Below are positions 45,308 to 54,246 of a stretch of DNA of 64,000 bases, in pieces; within the stretch, counting starts at the first letter, position 1; each line of letters starts with the position of its first letter. The position numbers were made by a program, and so were the translations under genes. This DNA comes from VAYN01 sp963702075 (GTDB lineage Bacteria; Actinomycetota; Thermoleophilia; Solirubrobacterales; 70-9). Below the pieces are notes generated by a model. The model was not told the DNA's origin and ran no database searches. It saw nothing but the letters and a program-made list of their open reading frames with translations. The DNA lies in assembly GCA_963702075.1 (NCBI GenBank), contig OY969703.1:496001-560000 (forward strand), written 5' to 3'.

Positions 45308-46672
45308 TCAGGAAGTCTTACCCGCCGCGGCTTTCTCGAAAAGCGCGACGCACTCGATGTGCGGGGTCTGAGGGAACATGTCGACTGGCCTCACGCGCGC
45401 CAATCTATAGCCGGCCTCCTTCAACTGGACGGCGTTGGGGGCGAGCGTGGTCGGGTTGCAGGAGATGTAGACGATCTTCTGCGCCTCGCACTCGAGCACC
45501 CGGCGGACGATCTTCTGCGAGAGGCCGGCCCGCGGCGGGTCGATGACGACGACGTCGGGCTTGCCCGCTTTCTCGACCAGCGGCCGCACCCCGGTGCGCG
45601 CGTTGGCGGCGATGAAGTGAGCGTTCTCGATCTCGTTGGCGCGGGCGTTGCGCTCGGCGTCGGCGATCGCCTCGGGGACGATCTCCAGCCCCCAGACCTC
45701 GCCGGCCTGCGCGGCCATCGTCAGGCCGATCGTGCCGATCCCGCAGAAAAGATCGAAGACCCGCTCGCGGCCGCTCAAGCCCGCGTACTCGCCGGCGACC
45801 GCGTAGAGGCGCTCGGCCATCTCGGTGTTGGTCTGGAAGAAGGCGCCGTGGGACATCTGCAGCTTCAGCCCGCAGAGCTCCTCGCGCAGGCGCTCCTCGC
45901 CGAGGACGCCGGTCGGGCCGTCGGTGCTCCCGGCGTTGTCCTCGACCATCGTGTGCAGGTCCACGGGTGGTCGCGGGAAGCGGGCTTTGGTGGTGACCAG
46001 CCGCGTCTGGACCTGGCCCGTGCGCCGCCCTTCGCGCACCGCGAGATTGCGCAGGACCCCGCGCTCCTCCCGGCGGTCCCAGGCGGGGATCGCTTCGGCT
46101 CGCGCCCATTCGCGAACCTCGTTGCGCACCGCGTTCCCGGCCTCGCTCGCAAGGTGGCAATCGTCGACGTCGACGGTCACGTCCCAGCGGCCGCGGGCGT
46201 GGAAGCCGAGCGTCAGCTCGCCGTCTTCGCCGAAGGAGTACTCGAGCTTGTTGCGGTAGCGCCACTGCTCCACCGCCGGCACGATCTCTTCCAGCTCGAA
46301 GCCCTCGAGGCCGCCGATCCGCCCCAGCGCTTCGGCCACCTGCTCCTGCTTGTAGCGCAGCTGCTGCTCGTAGGGGAGGCCCTGCCAGGGCGCGCCAGGG
46401 CAGGGCTCGCCGCCGTGGACGCAGCGGTCGGGCAGGCGGTCGGCGCCGGAGCGCAGCAGCTCGACTGCCCGCGCCTCGGCAAAGCGCTTCTTGCCTTTCG
46501 TTACCTCGGCGCGAACGCGGTCGCCTGGCAGGCCGCCGGCGACGAAGACGACGAAGCCGTCAGCCCGAGCGACTCCCCGCCCGCCGAAGGCGAGGGAGTC
46601 GATCTCGAGCTCCAGTTGCTCCCCACGGCGCGGAGCACGGGCCGCCCCTCTGGTGGTGGCGGCCCCAGTCAC
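45308..46672 (-). CDS. RNA (uracil-5-) methyltransferase, RumA/TrmA family
   Basis: This 454-residue protein has an N-terminal TRAM domain (EIDSLAFGGRGVAR), the central family domain and a SAM-binding C-terminal domain (FDLFCGIGTIGLTMA). The catalytic cysteine is in YISCNPTTLAPN, the partner motif is VVIDPPRAGLS, and the general-base glutamate is in PHIECVALFE. It should methylate C5 of a uridine in rRNA or tRNA. The RumA Fe-S cysteine cluster is incomplete (DRCVHGGEPCPGAPWQ instead of CxxxCGGC), so the cluster is probably absent. GTG is the start, directly after the stop of the histone-like gene. Confidence 0.9.
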   Translation of the reverse strand: MTGAATTRGAARAPRRGEQLELEIDSLAFGGRGVARADGFVVFVAGGLPGDRVRAEVTKGKKRFAEARAVELLRSGADRLPDRCVHGGEPCPGAPWQGLPYEQQLRYKQEQVAEALGRIGGLEGFELEEIVPAVEQWRYRNKLEYSFGEDGELTLGFHARGRWDVTVDVDDCHLASEAGNAVRNEVREWARAEAIPAWDRREERGVLRNLAVREGRRTGQVQTRLVTTKARFPRPPVDLHTMVEDNAGSTDGPTGVLGEERLREELCGLKLQMSHGAFFQTNTEMAERLYAVAGEYAGLSGRERVFDLFCGIGTIGLTMAAQAGEVWGLEIVPEAIADAERNARANEIENAHFIAANARTGVRPLVEKAGKPDVVVIDPPRAGLSQKIVRRVLECEAQKIVYISCNPTTLAPNAVQLKEAGYRLARVRPVDMFPQTPHIECVALFEKAAAGKTS

Positions 46673-47140
46673 CTATGGCAGCGCGTTGCGCGCTTGTTTG
46701 GCGAGCCGTTCCAGCTCTTTGATCAGCGCGTCGCGCTGTTTTTTGCCTTTTTTCACCAGCTCGCTGAGGAGTTTCTCGGCGTCGCTGCGGGTCATGCGGC
46801 CGCGTTTGACGGCGTCGTCGACGACGTCCTGGATGCGGTCGCGGCTCAAGGTCACGCTCTGCTCGAGGCTCTCGCGGAACTGCGCGACGCTCTTGTCGAG
46901 CCCGCTCGTCGCTTTGCTGGAGGCTTTGCGTTTCGAGCTCGATTTGCTTTTGCTGCCGCCTTTTTTCGCGCCCGTTTTCGCCCTGGTTTTGGCGGCGGCT
47001 TTTTTCGTTTTCGAAGCCGCTTTTTTGCCGCTGCTTTTGGCTTTCGATTTCGTCGCTTTTTTGACTTTCGACGATTTCGATTTCGCGCCGGCTTTCGCTT
47101 TGCTGCTTTTCGATTTGCCGGCGGCTTTTTTCTCAGCCAT
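46673..47140 (-). CDS. Histone H1-like Lys/Ser/Ala-rich protein with a C-terminal helical domain
   Basis: This 155-residue protein has two parts. Residues 1 to about 78 are almost only Lys, Ser, Ala, Gly and Thr, with repeated KSKSSK and KKAA units like eukaryotic H1 or actinobacterial HupB tails, so they should bind DNA or RNA electrostatically. Residues 79-155 form a helical, possibly coiled-coil domain (FRESLEQSVTLSRDRIQDVV, LLSELVKKGKKQRDAL) that resembles phasin-like or PhaF/PhaI-type helices. A nucleoid- or granule-organising role is inferred. It lies upstream of the RNA methyltransferase on the same strand with abutting ends. Confidence 0.75.
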   Translation of the reverse strand: MAEKKAAGKSKSSKAKAGAKSKSSKVKKATKSKAKSSGKKAASKTKKAAAKTRAKTGAKKGGSKSKSSSKRKASSKATSGLDKSVAQFRESLEQSVTLSRDRIQDVVDDAVKRGRMTRSDAEKLLSELVKKGKKQRDALIKELERLAKQARNALP

Positions 47141-47192
47141 CTAGGTTCTGCCTCCGTGGTCGGTTATCCCCGCTGGTGGGACCCCGACTATC

Positions 47193-48035
47193 TCAGTTCC
47201 GCAGGAGGTGTGGCTCGGCAAGGCCGAACCGCGCCTGCACCGGCGCGTGATCGGAGAGCCGTAGGGCTCGTTCTTCGACCGGCAGCTCGCGTTTCTGCGG
47301 CGGCCACTGGGCCGGCGCGTCGAGCACCTCGAGGCCGCGGCAGAGGACATGGTCGATCGCGTCGGGGGCGGTGACCGGGCTGTCGAAGCCGAACTCTTCG
47401 CGCAGTCGCTCGAAGATGCGCGGCTGCTTTTCCGGCCGGAGATTCAGGTCACCGCCGAAGACGAGCGGCCGTCCGCCGGCCCACTCGGATGCGGCATGCG
47501 CCGCCCGCAGCACATCCTCGACCGCCAGCTTCGGTTGGTCGTTGGTGGCGTGCAGGTTGGCGATGCAGATGCCCGAGGCGGTGGCGACGAAGCCCAGCGA
47601 TCGGCGCTCGGGCTCGCCCTCGTGGATCGCGACGTCGCGCCGCTCGGCGATCCCGCCGAGCTTGCCCGGCACCCGGACGAGGATCAGGTTCGAGCCGCCC
47701 TCGCCGGAGGCCATCAGGTCGGGGTTCTGCCGCGCCAGCAGTCCGCGCAGCACTCCGAGCTGGTTGCGCGAGGTCAGCGCCCGCTGCCACTCCGCCCCGC
47801 AGGCCCGCGCCAGCGGCTCGGCGAAGCGCGGCGGGCACTCTTGCAGCAGCGCCACGTCCCAGGCCGCGCCGGAGAGCAGCGTCGCGAACTCCGCGGTCAG
47901 GTCGCGGTTCAGCTGAACGTGGGTCGCGTTGCGCTCCTCGAGGCGCAGCAGCCGCGAGCGCCAGGTGCGCAGCGCCGGGTCGGGCGGGAAGTCGCGCCCG
48001 TGAAAGAGGTTCCAAGCCAGTGCCGTGAACTCCAC
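47193..48035 (-). CDS. Endonuclease/exonuclease/phosphatase-family protein (cytoplasmic)
   Basis: This 280-residue EEP-fold protein has no signal peptide. The expected motifs are ALAWNLFHGRD, DVALLQECPP (catalytic Glu), ANLHATNDQ, VFGGDLNLRP (Asp and Asn) and LSDHAPVQARF (Asp and His). The substrate could be DNA or a phosphoester; it is not close enough to a named enzyme for me to assign. GTG is the start, 20 bp from the divergent argF. Confidence 0.83.
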   Translation of the reverse strand: MEFTALAWNLFHGRDFPPDPALRTWRSRLLRLEERNATHVQLNRDLTAEFATLLSGAAWDVALLQECPPRFAEPLARACGAEWQRALTSRNQLGVLRGLLARQNPDLMASGEGGSNLILVRVPGKLGGIAERRDVAIHEGEPERRSLGFVATASGICIANLHATNDQPKLAVEDVLRAAHAASEWAGGRPLVFGGDLNLRPEKQPRIFERLREEFGFDSPVTAPDAIDHVLCRGLEVLDAPAQWPPQKRELPVEERALRLSDHAPVQARFGLAEPHLLRN

Positions 48036-48055
48036 GCGGCGTAGTATCCGGCAGC

Positions 48056-48946
48056 TTGAAGAGGGACTTCCTCACCGGCGAAGAGATCGGGGCGTTCGAG
48101 CTCGGCAAGCTGCTCGACCGCGCGGCTGAGCTGAAAGCGGGACGCCGCGAGGGCGTCGGGCGCGACTCGCTCGCCGGGCGCAGCGTCGCCCTGGTCTTCG
48201 AACGGCCCTCGACCCGGACGCGGATCTCCTTCGACGTCGGCGTCGCCGAGCTCGGCGGCCACGGGGTGATGCTGCGCGGCGACGAACTGCAGCTCGCCCG
48301 CGGCGAGTCGACCGGCGACACCGCCCGCGTCCTCTCCCGCTTCGTCGACGCGATCGTGATCCGCTCCGGCTCGCACGAGGTCGTCGAAGGGCTGGCCGAG
48401 ACTGCCGAGGTTCCGGTCGTCAACGGCCTCACGCCGCTGCACCACCCCTGCCAGGCGATCGCCGACCTGCTGACGCTGCGCGAGCGCTTCGGCGAGCTCG
48501 ACGGCCTCCGCCTCGCCTACGTCGGCGACGGCAACAACGTCGCCCGCTCGCTGGCGATCCTCGGCGAGCTGGCCGGGGTCGAAGTCGTGGTCGCCGCGCC
48601 CGACGGCTACCAGCTGGAGGAGGTCGCCGCCGCCAAGCTGACCGACGACGCCCGCGCCGCCGCGGCCGAAGCCGACGCTCTATATACGGACGTCTGGGTC
48701 AGCATGGGCGACGAGGAGGAGGAGCAGCGGCGGCTCGCCGACCTCGGTCCCTACCAGCTCGACTCCGACCTCCTCGCCGTCGCCAAGGAGCGGGCGATCG
48801 TCCTCCACTGCCTGCCGGCGCACCCCGGGCAGGAGATCACCGCCGAGGCTCTCTACGGCGAGCAATCCGCCGTCTGGGACCAGGCCGAGAACCGCCTGCA
48901 CGCGCAGAAGGCGCTGCTGGAGATGCTGCTGACGGACGCGTCTTGA
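48056..48946 (+). CDS. argF: Ornithine carbamoyltransferase
   Basis: This 296-residue enzyme makes citrulline from ornithine and carbamoyl phosphate. The carbamoyl-phosphate site FERPSTRTRISFD, LHHPCQAIADLLT, the DVWVSMGDE segment and LHCLPAHPGQEI (Cys in HCLP) are diagnostic for ArgF. The TTG at 48056 fits the family N-terminus KRDFLTGEE. No other arg genes are adjacent. The stop overlaps the GST gene (TTGA). Confidence 0.95.
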   Translation: MKRDFLTGEEIGAFELGKLLDRAAELKAGRREGVGRDSLAGRSVALVFERPSTRTRISFDVGVAELGGHGVMLRGDELQLARGESTGDTARVLSRFVDAIVIRSGSHEVVEGLAETAEVPVVNGLTPLHHPCQAIADLLTLRERFGELDGLRLAYVGDGNNVARSLAILGELAGVEVVVAAPDGYQLEEVAAAKLTDDARAAAAEADALYTDVWVSMGDEEEEQRRLADLGPYQLDSDLLAVAKERAIVLHCLPAHPGQEITAEALYGEQSAVWDQAENRLHAQKALLEMLLTDAS

Positions 48947-49548
48947 CCGTCCACCTCTACGACAACCCGGTCTCGGGCAACTGCTACAAGGTCCGGCTGA
49001 TCCTCACCCTGCGCGGGATCGAGTTCGAGCGGCGAAGGGTCTCGGTGGTCGAGTACAGCGAGCGCCTGGAGACGCTGGGCGGGCGCAGCCCGACTCTGAA
49101 CATCCCGACCGTGGTGCTCGAGGACGGCCGGCCGCTGGCCGAGTCGAACGCGATCCTCTGGTACTTCGCCGAGGGCTCGCGTTACCTCCCCGACGATGCC
49201 TACGAGCGCGGGCAGGTGCTGCAGTGGCTGTTCTTCGAGCAGTACAAGCACGAGCCGGGGATCGCGGTGCCGCGGTTCTGGGATTCGATCGCGCCCGACG
49301 ACCTCACCCCTCCCGACGACCTCGAGGAGCGGCGGGCCTCCGGGCGCCAGGCGCTGAAGGTGATGGAGCGACACCTGCGCGAGCGCCCCTACTTCGTCGG
49401 CGACCGCTTCACCATCGCCGACGTCGCCCTCTACGCCTACACCCACGTCGCCCCCGAGGCCGGGCTCGACCTCGAGCCGTTGCCGGCGGTGCGGGCCTGG
49501 CTCGACCGGGTCGCCGCCGAGCCCGGGCTGATCTCGATCGACGACTGA
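48943..49548 (+). CDS. Glutathione S-transferase-family protein
   Basis: This 201-residue two-domain protein starts with a thioredoxin-like domain (YDNPVSGNCYKVRLIL, cis-Pro in LNIPTVVLEDG, ESNAILWYFAEG). The all-helical C-terminal domain (RPYFVGDRFTIADVALYAYTHVA) is typical of GSTs. Actinobacteria generally lack glutathione, so the thiol co-substrate may differ. The TTG start overlaps the argF stop; lgt follows 12 bp downstream. Confidence 0.88.
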   Translation: MTVHLYDNPVSGNCYKVRLILTLRGIEFERRRVSVVEYSERLETLGGRSPTLNIPTVVLEDGRPLAESNAILWYFAEGSRYLPDDAYERGQVLQWLFFEQYKHEPGIAVPRFWDSIAPDDLTPPDDLEERRASGRQALKVMERHLRERPYFVGDRFTIADVALYAYTHVAPEAGLDLEPLPAVRAWLDRVAAEPGLISIDD

Positions 49549-49560
49549 GAGGAGCGGCTC

Positions 49561-50346
49561 GTGTATCCAGAGATCCACATCGGCCCGCTGACGCTGCAGA
49601 CCTTCGGCCTGATGTTCGCCCTCGCCTTCCTCGGCGCCGGGGCGCTGATCTGGAAGCGGCTGGGGGAGATCGGCAAGCCGGTCGACTGGGCGTACGAGAT
49701 GGGCTTCGCGGCGCTGGTCGGCGGCGTCGTCGGCTCGCGCATCTACTTCCTCGTCCAGAACTACAGCGAGGTCAAGAACGACCTCCTCGGCAATCTCTTC
49801 TCCGGCTCGGGCCTGGTCTGGTACGGCGGCCTGATCGGCGGCGTCATCGCCGTCTGCCTCTGGGCCTGGTACCGCGACTTCCTCGGCCTGGCGCTGCTCG
49901 ACCTGGCGGCGCCGGCGCTGGCGCTCGGCTACGCGATCGGCCGCTGCGGCTGCCAGCTCTCCGGCGACGGCGACTACGGCAAGCCCTGGAACGGTCCTTG
50001 GGCGATGTCCTACCCGAACGGGACGGTGCCGACCGACCGCACCGTCCACCCGACGCCGGTCTACGAGACGCTGGCGATGGGGCTCGGCGCCTGGGTCCTC
50101 TGGCAGCTCCGCGACCGGGTGCGGGCGGGGATCCTGTTCGCGATCTACCTGCTCTACGCGGGGGCGGAGCGTTTCCTGGTCGAGTTCCTCCGCCGCAACG
50201 ACGCCGTCGCTCTCGGGCTCACCGCGGCGCAGCTGGAGAGCCTGGCGATGATGGCCGCCGGGGCGGTCTGGATCGCCGTGGTCGCCCGCCGCCACGGAGG
50301 CATCGGCCGGCCCGCGGCGAACGAAGCGCTCGGAGCATCGGTCTGA
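49561..50346 (+). CDS. lgt: Prolipoprotein diacylglyceryl transferase Lgt
   Basis: This 261-residue protein with about seven transmembrane helices attaches diacylglycerol to the lipobox cysteine of prolipoproteins. Family landmarks are GLVWYGGLIGG, RTVHPTPVYE and a late RFLVEFLR. The signature loop reads GRCGCQLSGDGDYG rather than the Proteobacterial GRxGNFxNxE form; this variant occurs in other phyla. Lipoproteins such as that at 2214-2747 would be substrates. GTG start with GAGAGGAG upstream. Confidence 0.88.
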   Translation: MYPEIHIGPLTLQTFGLMFALAFLGAGALIWKRLGEIGKPVDWAYEMGFAALVGGVVGSRIYFLVQNYSEVKNDLLGNLFSGSGLVWYGGLIGGVIAVCLWAWYRDFLGLALLDLAAPALALGYAIGRCGCQLSGDGDYGKPWNGPWAMSYPNGTVPTDRTVHPTPVYETLAMGLGAWVLWQLRDRVRAGILFAIYLLYAGAERFLVEFLRRNDAVALGLTAAQLESLAMMAAGAVWIAVVARRHGGIGRPAANEALGASV

Positions 50347-50401
50347 GCCGAGCCCGCCTGGGCATCGGTGCTATCTTGCGCAAAATCTTTGGAGCGGTTT
50401 T

Positions 50402-51271
50402 ATGGGGGAGGATGCGGGATTCATGTCGGCAATTGACGTAAAGAGCGAGGGTCCTTCGGCCCGTACGGTAGGAGCGATTCTCGACGACGCGGCTGAGCGG
50501 ATCGCCGCCGCCGGGGTCGAAGACGCGCGCACGGACGCCGAAGTCCTGGTCGCCGACGCGCTCGGGGTCAAGCCCGACGAGCTCTCCGTCGAGAGCGCCG
50601 GCGAGGTCGGCGGCGAGGCCGCCGAGAAGATCGAGCGCAACGTCCAGCGCCGGGTCGAGCGCGAGCCGATGGCCTACATCCTCGGCCGCGCGCCCTTCCG
50701 CAGCCTCGAGGTCTACGTCGACGAGCGCGTGCTCTGGCCGCGGCGGGAGACCGAGCTGCTGGTCGAGGTTGGGACGACGCTGCCCGAGGGCGCCCGCGTC
50801 CACGAGGTCGGCACCGGCTCCGGGGCGATCGCGCTGGCGCTGCTGTCGGAGCGGCCCGACCTCAAGGTCACCGCCTCGGACCTCTCGCCCGAAGCGGTGG
50901 AAGCCGCGCGCGAGAACGCCGAGCGGCTGGGTCTAGACCTCGAGGTCACCGTCGGCCGGGGCCTGCCCGAGTCGGTCGAAGCCGAAGACGTCGACCTGGT
51001 GATCGCCAACATGCCTTACGTCACCGACGAGACGATCTTCGACCGCTCGCCCGAGATCCAGAAGGAGCCGCGGATGGCGGTCACCGGCGACTGCGGCGAG
51101 GACGGGCTCGGGGTGATCCGCAGCGTGATCGCGGAAACGCCCTCCGGCTGGAAGCTGGCGATGGAGCACGACACCCACCACGGTTCGGCGATGCGCGAGC
51201 TGCTGCGCGACGCGACTACCCTGCAGGACTATGAAGGGGACGACCGGGTCACCGTTGGATACGCGCCCTGA
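50402..51271 (+). CDS. prmC: PrmC/HemK-like methyltransferase with NMPY in place of NPPY
   Basis: This 289-residue protein has the PrmC layout. The N-terminal helical domain ends in EREPMAYILGRAPFRSLEVY, followed by the SAM-binding motif VHEVGTGSGAIALAL. The family modifies the GGQ glutamine of release factors. The substrate motif NPPY is here NMPY (203-206). The N, second P and Y are kept, so activity is possible but the change is in a usually invariant motif. The ATG at 50402 or 50423 may be the start. It overlaps lysS by 41 bp. Confidence 0.82.
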   Translation: MGEDAGFMSAIDVKSEGPSARTVGAILDDAAERIAAAGVEDARTDAEVLVADALGVKPDELSVESAGEVGGEAAEKIERNVQRRVEREPMAYILGRAPFRSLEVYVDERVLWPRRETELLVEVGTTLPEGARVHEVGTGSGAIALALLSERPDLKVTASDLSPEAVEAARENAERLGLDLEVTVGRGLPESVEAEDVDLVIANMPYVTDETIFDRSPEIQKEPRMAVTGDCGEDGLGVIRSVIAETPSGWKLAMEHDTHHGSAMRELLRDATTLQDYEGDDRVTVGYAP

Positions 51272-52763
51272 GTCCGGCGACCGCTCGGTCGCCGTATCAA
51301 CCGAGGAGCAGCGCCGGGCCAAGCTGGAGCGCCTGCGGGCGGAAGGGGTAGACCCGTATCCGCACGCGTTTCCGGGGCGCACGCACGTCGACGTAATCGA
51401 GCGCGAGCACGACCCGGCCGCGCTCGGCGAGGGCGAGCACGACGAGTTCAGCTACCGGGTGATGGGGCGGATCACCGGCAAGCGCGGCCACGGCAAGACC
51501 GCCTTCCTCGACGTCCGCGACATCACCGGCACGATCCAGGCTTACGCGCGCAAGGACGTGCTGGGGGAGGGGGCGTTCGCGCGGGTCGAGAGCCTCGACA
51601 TCGGCGACCTGGTCGGGATCGAGGGGCCGCTGCACGTGACCAAGCGCGGGCAGCTGGCGATCGGCGTGCGCGAGTGCACGCTGCTGGCGAAGGCGCTGAA
51701 AGACCCGCCGGACCTCTTCCACGGCATCAGCGATCCCGACACCCGCTACCGCCAGCGCGAACTCGACCTGATGGCGAACGAGGAGTCGCGCGAGATCTTC
51801 AAGAAGCGCGCCAAGCTGACGCTTGGGATCCGCAACTACATGGACGCGCGGGGCTGGGTCGAGCTGGAAACGCCGGTCCTGCAGGTGCTGACCGGCGGCG
51901 CCGCGGCGCGGCCGTTCACCACCCATCACAACGCCCTCGACCGCGACCTCTTCCTGCGCACGGCGACCGAGCTGTATTTGAAGCGGGCGATCGTCGGCGG
52001 CTTCGAGGACGTCTACGAGTTCGGCAAGTTCTTCCGCAACGAGGGGATGTCGCCCCAGCACAATCCCGAGTTCACGATGCTGGAGATGTTCGTGGGGGGC
52101 GCCGACTACAACGGCGTCATGGAGTTCATCGAGGGGCTCGTCTCCACCGTCGTCCAAGAGGTGATGGGGACGACGAAGGTGATGCGCGACGGGGTCGAGA
52201 TCGACTTCGCCGCGCCGTGGCCGCGGGTGCGCCTGCGCGACGAGCTGCAGCGGGAGATCGGGCTCGACATCTACGAGGCGAGCCGGGACGAGCTCGCCGA
52301 GGCGGCCGGCGACGCGGTCGGCCCCGACGACGACTGGGCCGGCGTCGTCGACACCCTGCAGGGCAAGTTCGTCGAGCCGAAGCTCGTCCAGCCGACCTAC
52401 ATCATCGACCTGCCGATCGACATCTGGCCGCTGGTCAAGGTCCACCCGGAGAGCCCGCGCATCTGCGAGGCCTTCGACGGGATCGTCGCCGGGATGGAGA
52501 TCGTCGGCGGCGGCACCGACCTCAACGACCCGATCGAGCAGCGCGAGCGCTTCATCAAACAGCGCCAGCGCCAGGAGAGCGGGGCGGAGCCCGATCCGCA
52601 TCCCAACGACGAAGAGTTCGTGCGGGCGCTCGAATACGGGATGCCGCCGGCGAGCGGCTGCGGGCTGGGGATCGACCGCCTGCTGATGATCATGACCGAG
52701 GCCAAAACGCTGCGGGACGTGATCATCTACCCGGCGATGCGCGAGCTGCCGGGTCAGAGTTAA
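51231..52763 (+). CDS. lysS: Lysyl-tRNA synthetase, class II
   Basis: This 510-residue enzyme charges tRNA-Lys. It has an OB-fold anticodon-binding domain (about 70-170, GRITGKRGHGKTAFLDVRD) and a class II catalytic core: motif 2 FFRNEGMSPQHNPEFTMLE and motif 3 in GCGLGIDRLLMIM. The start ATG at 51231 lies inside prmC; no later standard start gives a full N-terminus. Coupled translation with prmC is likely. The tRNA-Lys at 2124 is its substrate but is not linked. Confidence 0.94.
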   Translation: MKGTTGSPLDTRPESGDRSVAVSTEEQRRAKLERLRAEGVDPYPHAFPGRTHVDVIEREHDPAALGEGEHDEFSYRVMGRITGKRGHGKTAFLDVRDITGTIQAYARKDVLGEGAFARVESLDIGDLVGIEGPLHVTKRGQLAIGVRECTLLAKALKDPPDLFHGISDPDTRYRQRELDLMANEESREIFKKRAKLTLGIRNYMDARGWVELETPVLQVLTGGAAARPFTTHHNALDRDLFLRTATELYLKRAIVGGFEDVYEFGKFFRNEGMSPQHNPEFTMLEMFVGGADYNGVMEFIEGLVSTVVQEVMGTTKVMRDGVEIDFAAPWPRVRLRDELQREIGLDIYEASRDELAEAAGDAVGPDDDWAGVVDTLQGKFVEPKLVQPTYIIDLPIDIWPLVKVHPESPRICEAFDGIVAGMEIVGGGTDLNDPIEQRERFIKQRQRQESGAEPDPHPNDEEFVRALEYGMPPASGCGLGIDRLLMIMTEAKTLRDVIIYPAMRELPGQS

Positions 52764-52816
52764 TCGCTCCTAGCGGGTGCCCATACTCAGCAATACTTGA
52801 TTAAAACCTCCCGATC

Positions 52817-52859
52817 TACGACATTTCGTCGTAAGAAATCATCCGAGCGCTCCGCTCGG
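52817..52859 (+). promoter_or_regulatory. Two leader hairpins upstream of the 52877 secreted-protein gene
   Basis: TACGAC/GTCGTA (52817-52833, 5-nt loop) and CCGAGCG/CGCTCGG (52843-52859, 3-nt loop) precede the ribosome-binding site GGGAGG and the ATG at 52877. The second hairpin matches in position the hairpin before the paralogous gene at 6963. Confidence 0.45.
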
Positions 52860-52876
52860 CACAAGGGAGGAAAGAA

Positions 52877-53500
52877 ATGAAGCATCTGAAGATGATGGGC
52901 CTTGCCGCCGTGGCGGCCGCGGCCCTGATGGCGTTCGCCGCTGCGGGATCAGCCTCGGCAGCGGTCCTTTGTAAAACGAACTCGAACCCCTGCACCTCGA
53001 AATGGACGCTGGGGACGAAACTCGAATTCAGCCTCAAATCCGGAACCTCTGCGACCTGGAAAGACACATCGGGGAACACGCTGAAGACATGCTCGAACGC
53101 GAAGCTCTCCGGCGAAATCAGCAACGCGGGTAACGGCATCGAACCGGTGAAGCTCAAAGTCACCGAAGACACCTGGACCAGCTGCACCGTTCCGACGACA
53201 ACGCTGAAAAACGGCGAAATCGAAATCACGAACATCAGCGGCGGGACCAACGGCACAGTCAAGTTGAAGAACGCCGAATTCACAACAAACGACGTTGTCT
53301 TCGGTGACTGCAGCTACGGCACGGCGGTGGGAGGGACCGATCTCGGCACCCTCACATCGAGCTCGATCGGGGACTCGGTGATCGACGTCAACGCGCAGCT
53401 CTTGCCCGTCGGCGGCGCCTGCTGTCCGGACGTCGTCTGGCAGGAGAGCTTCACAATCACATCGCCGAAAGAAACGCCGCTCTTCGTCGAGCCGAGCTAG
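52877..53500 (+). CDS. Secreted six-cysteine protein, paralogue of 6963-7598
   Basis: This 207-residue protein has a signal peptide (MKHLKMMG, Ala-rich core, cleavage near SASA-AVLC). The mature chain is probably beta-rich, with Thr, Ser and Asn abundance and conserved cysteines. It shares with the 6963 protein the VLC start, a KC/SC pair in the middle, GDCSYG, a C-terminal cysteine block (here GGACCPDV) and the FVEPS end. It has one extra Cys from that CC pair. The family is unknown to me. ATG with a strong GGGAGG site; convergent with the SDR gene, the two stops overlapping in CTAG. Confidence 0.75.
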   Translation: MKHLKMMGLAAVAAAALMAFAAAGSASAAVLCKTNSNPCTSKWTLGTKLEFSLKSGTSATWKDTSGNTLKTCSNAKLSGEISNAGNGIEPVKLKVTEDTWTSCTVPTTTLKNGEIEITNISGGTNGTVKLKNAEFTTNDVVFGDCSYGTAVGGTDLGTLTSSSIGDSVIDVNAQLLPVGGACCPDVVWQESFTITSPKETPLFVEPS

Positions 53501-54246
53501 ACGGAGCGCAGCAGTCCGCCGTCGATCGGGATCACCGTCCCGGTGACGTAGGCGGCGCGGTCGGAGCAGAGAAAGGCGACGAGGTCGCCGTACTCCTCGA
53601 CGGTGCCGAGGCGGCCGGCGGGAACTTCCTCCCGTGCGGCCGCCTCCACCTGCTCGATCGAGCCGCCGAGCTCGGCCATGCGGTCGGTGGCGAAACGGCC
53701 GGTGGCGACGGTGTTGACCGTGATCCCGTCGCCGGCGACCTCGCGCGCGAGGGTCTTGAAGAAGCCGACCGTGGCCATGCGGTGGGCGTTGGAGAGGTTG
53801 AGCGCGGGGTTGACCTCGATCGTCGTCGTCGAGCCGACGTTGACGATCCGCCCCCAGCCTTCGCCGCGCATGCCGGGGACGACGGCGCCGGCAAGCACCC
53901 GCGGCGCCAGTACCAGCGAGCGGTAGGCCTGCTCCCATTCCTCGAAGCCATGGTCGAGGGCGCCGCCGGGCGGAGGGCCGCCGGTATTGGTGACGAGGAC
54001 GTCGACCGAGTCGAGCGCCTCGGCGACCTCGAGCGGCAGGCGGGCCAGGCGCTCCAGGTCGGTGGCGTCGGCGACGAACGTGGTTGCCCCCTCGATCTCC
54101 GCCGCCGCCTCCTCGAGCCGCGCCTGCGAACGACTGGCCAGCGCGACCCGCGCCCCCTCACGGGCCAGCGTGGCGGCGATCCCGCGGCCGATTCCCCTGC
54201 TGGCGCCCATCACCAGCGCCACGCGTCCCTCCAGTCCGAGGTCCAT
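53497..54246 (-). CDS. SDR-family oxidoreductase with an SxxxR active site
   Basis: This 249-residue Rossmann enzyme has the NADP-binding start VALVMGASRGIGRGIAATLA and the NTGG strand end. Where most SDRs have YxxxK this one has SNAHR (in LSNAHRMATVGFFKTL), a feature of a distinct FabG-like subgroup in which the usual Tyr-Lys pair is replaced. The C-terminal VTGTVIPIDGGLLRS is standard. The substrate is unknown; reductase activity by the usual mechanism is uncertain. Confidence 0.85.
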   Translation of the reverse strand: MDLGLEGRVALVMGASRGIGRGIAATLAREGARVALASRSQARLEEAAAEIEGATTFVADATDLERLARLPLEVAEALDSVDVLVTNTGGPPPGGALDHGFEEWEQAYRSLVLAPRVLAGAVVPGMRGEGWGRIVNVGSTTTIEVNPALNLSNAHRMATVGFFKTLAREVAGDGITVNTVATGRFATDRMAELGGSIEQVEAAAREEVPAGRLGTVEEYGDLVAFLCSDRAAYVTGTVIPIDGGLLRSV

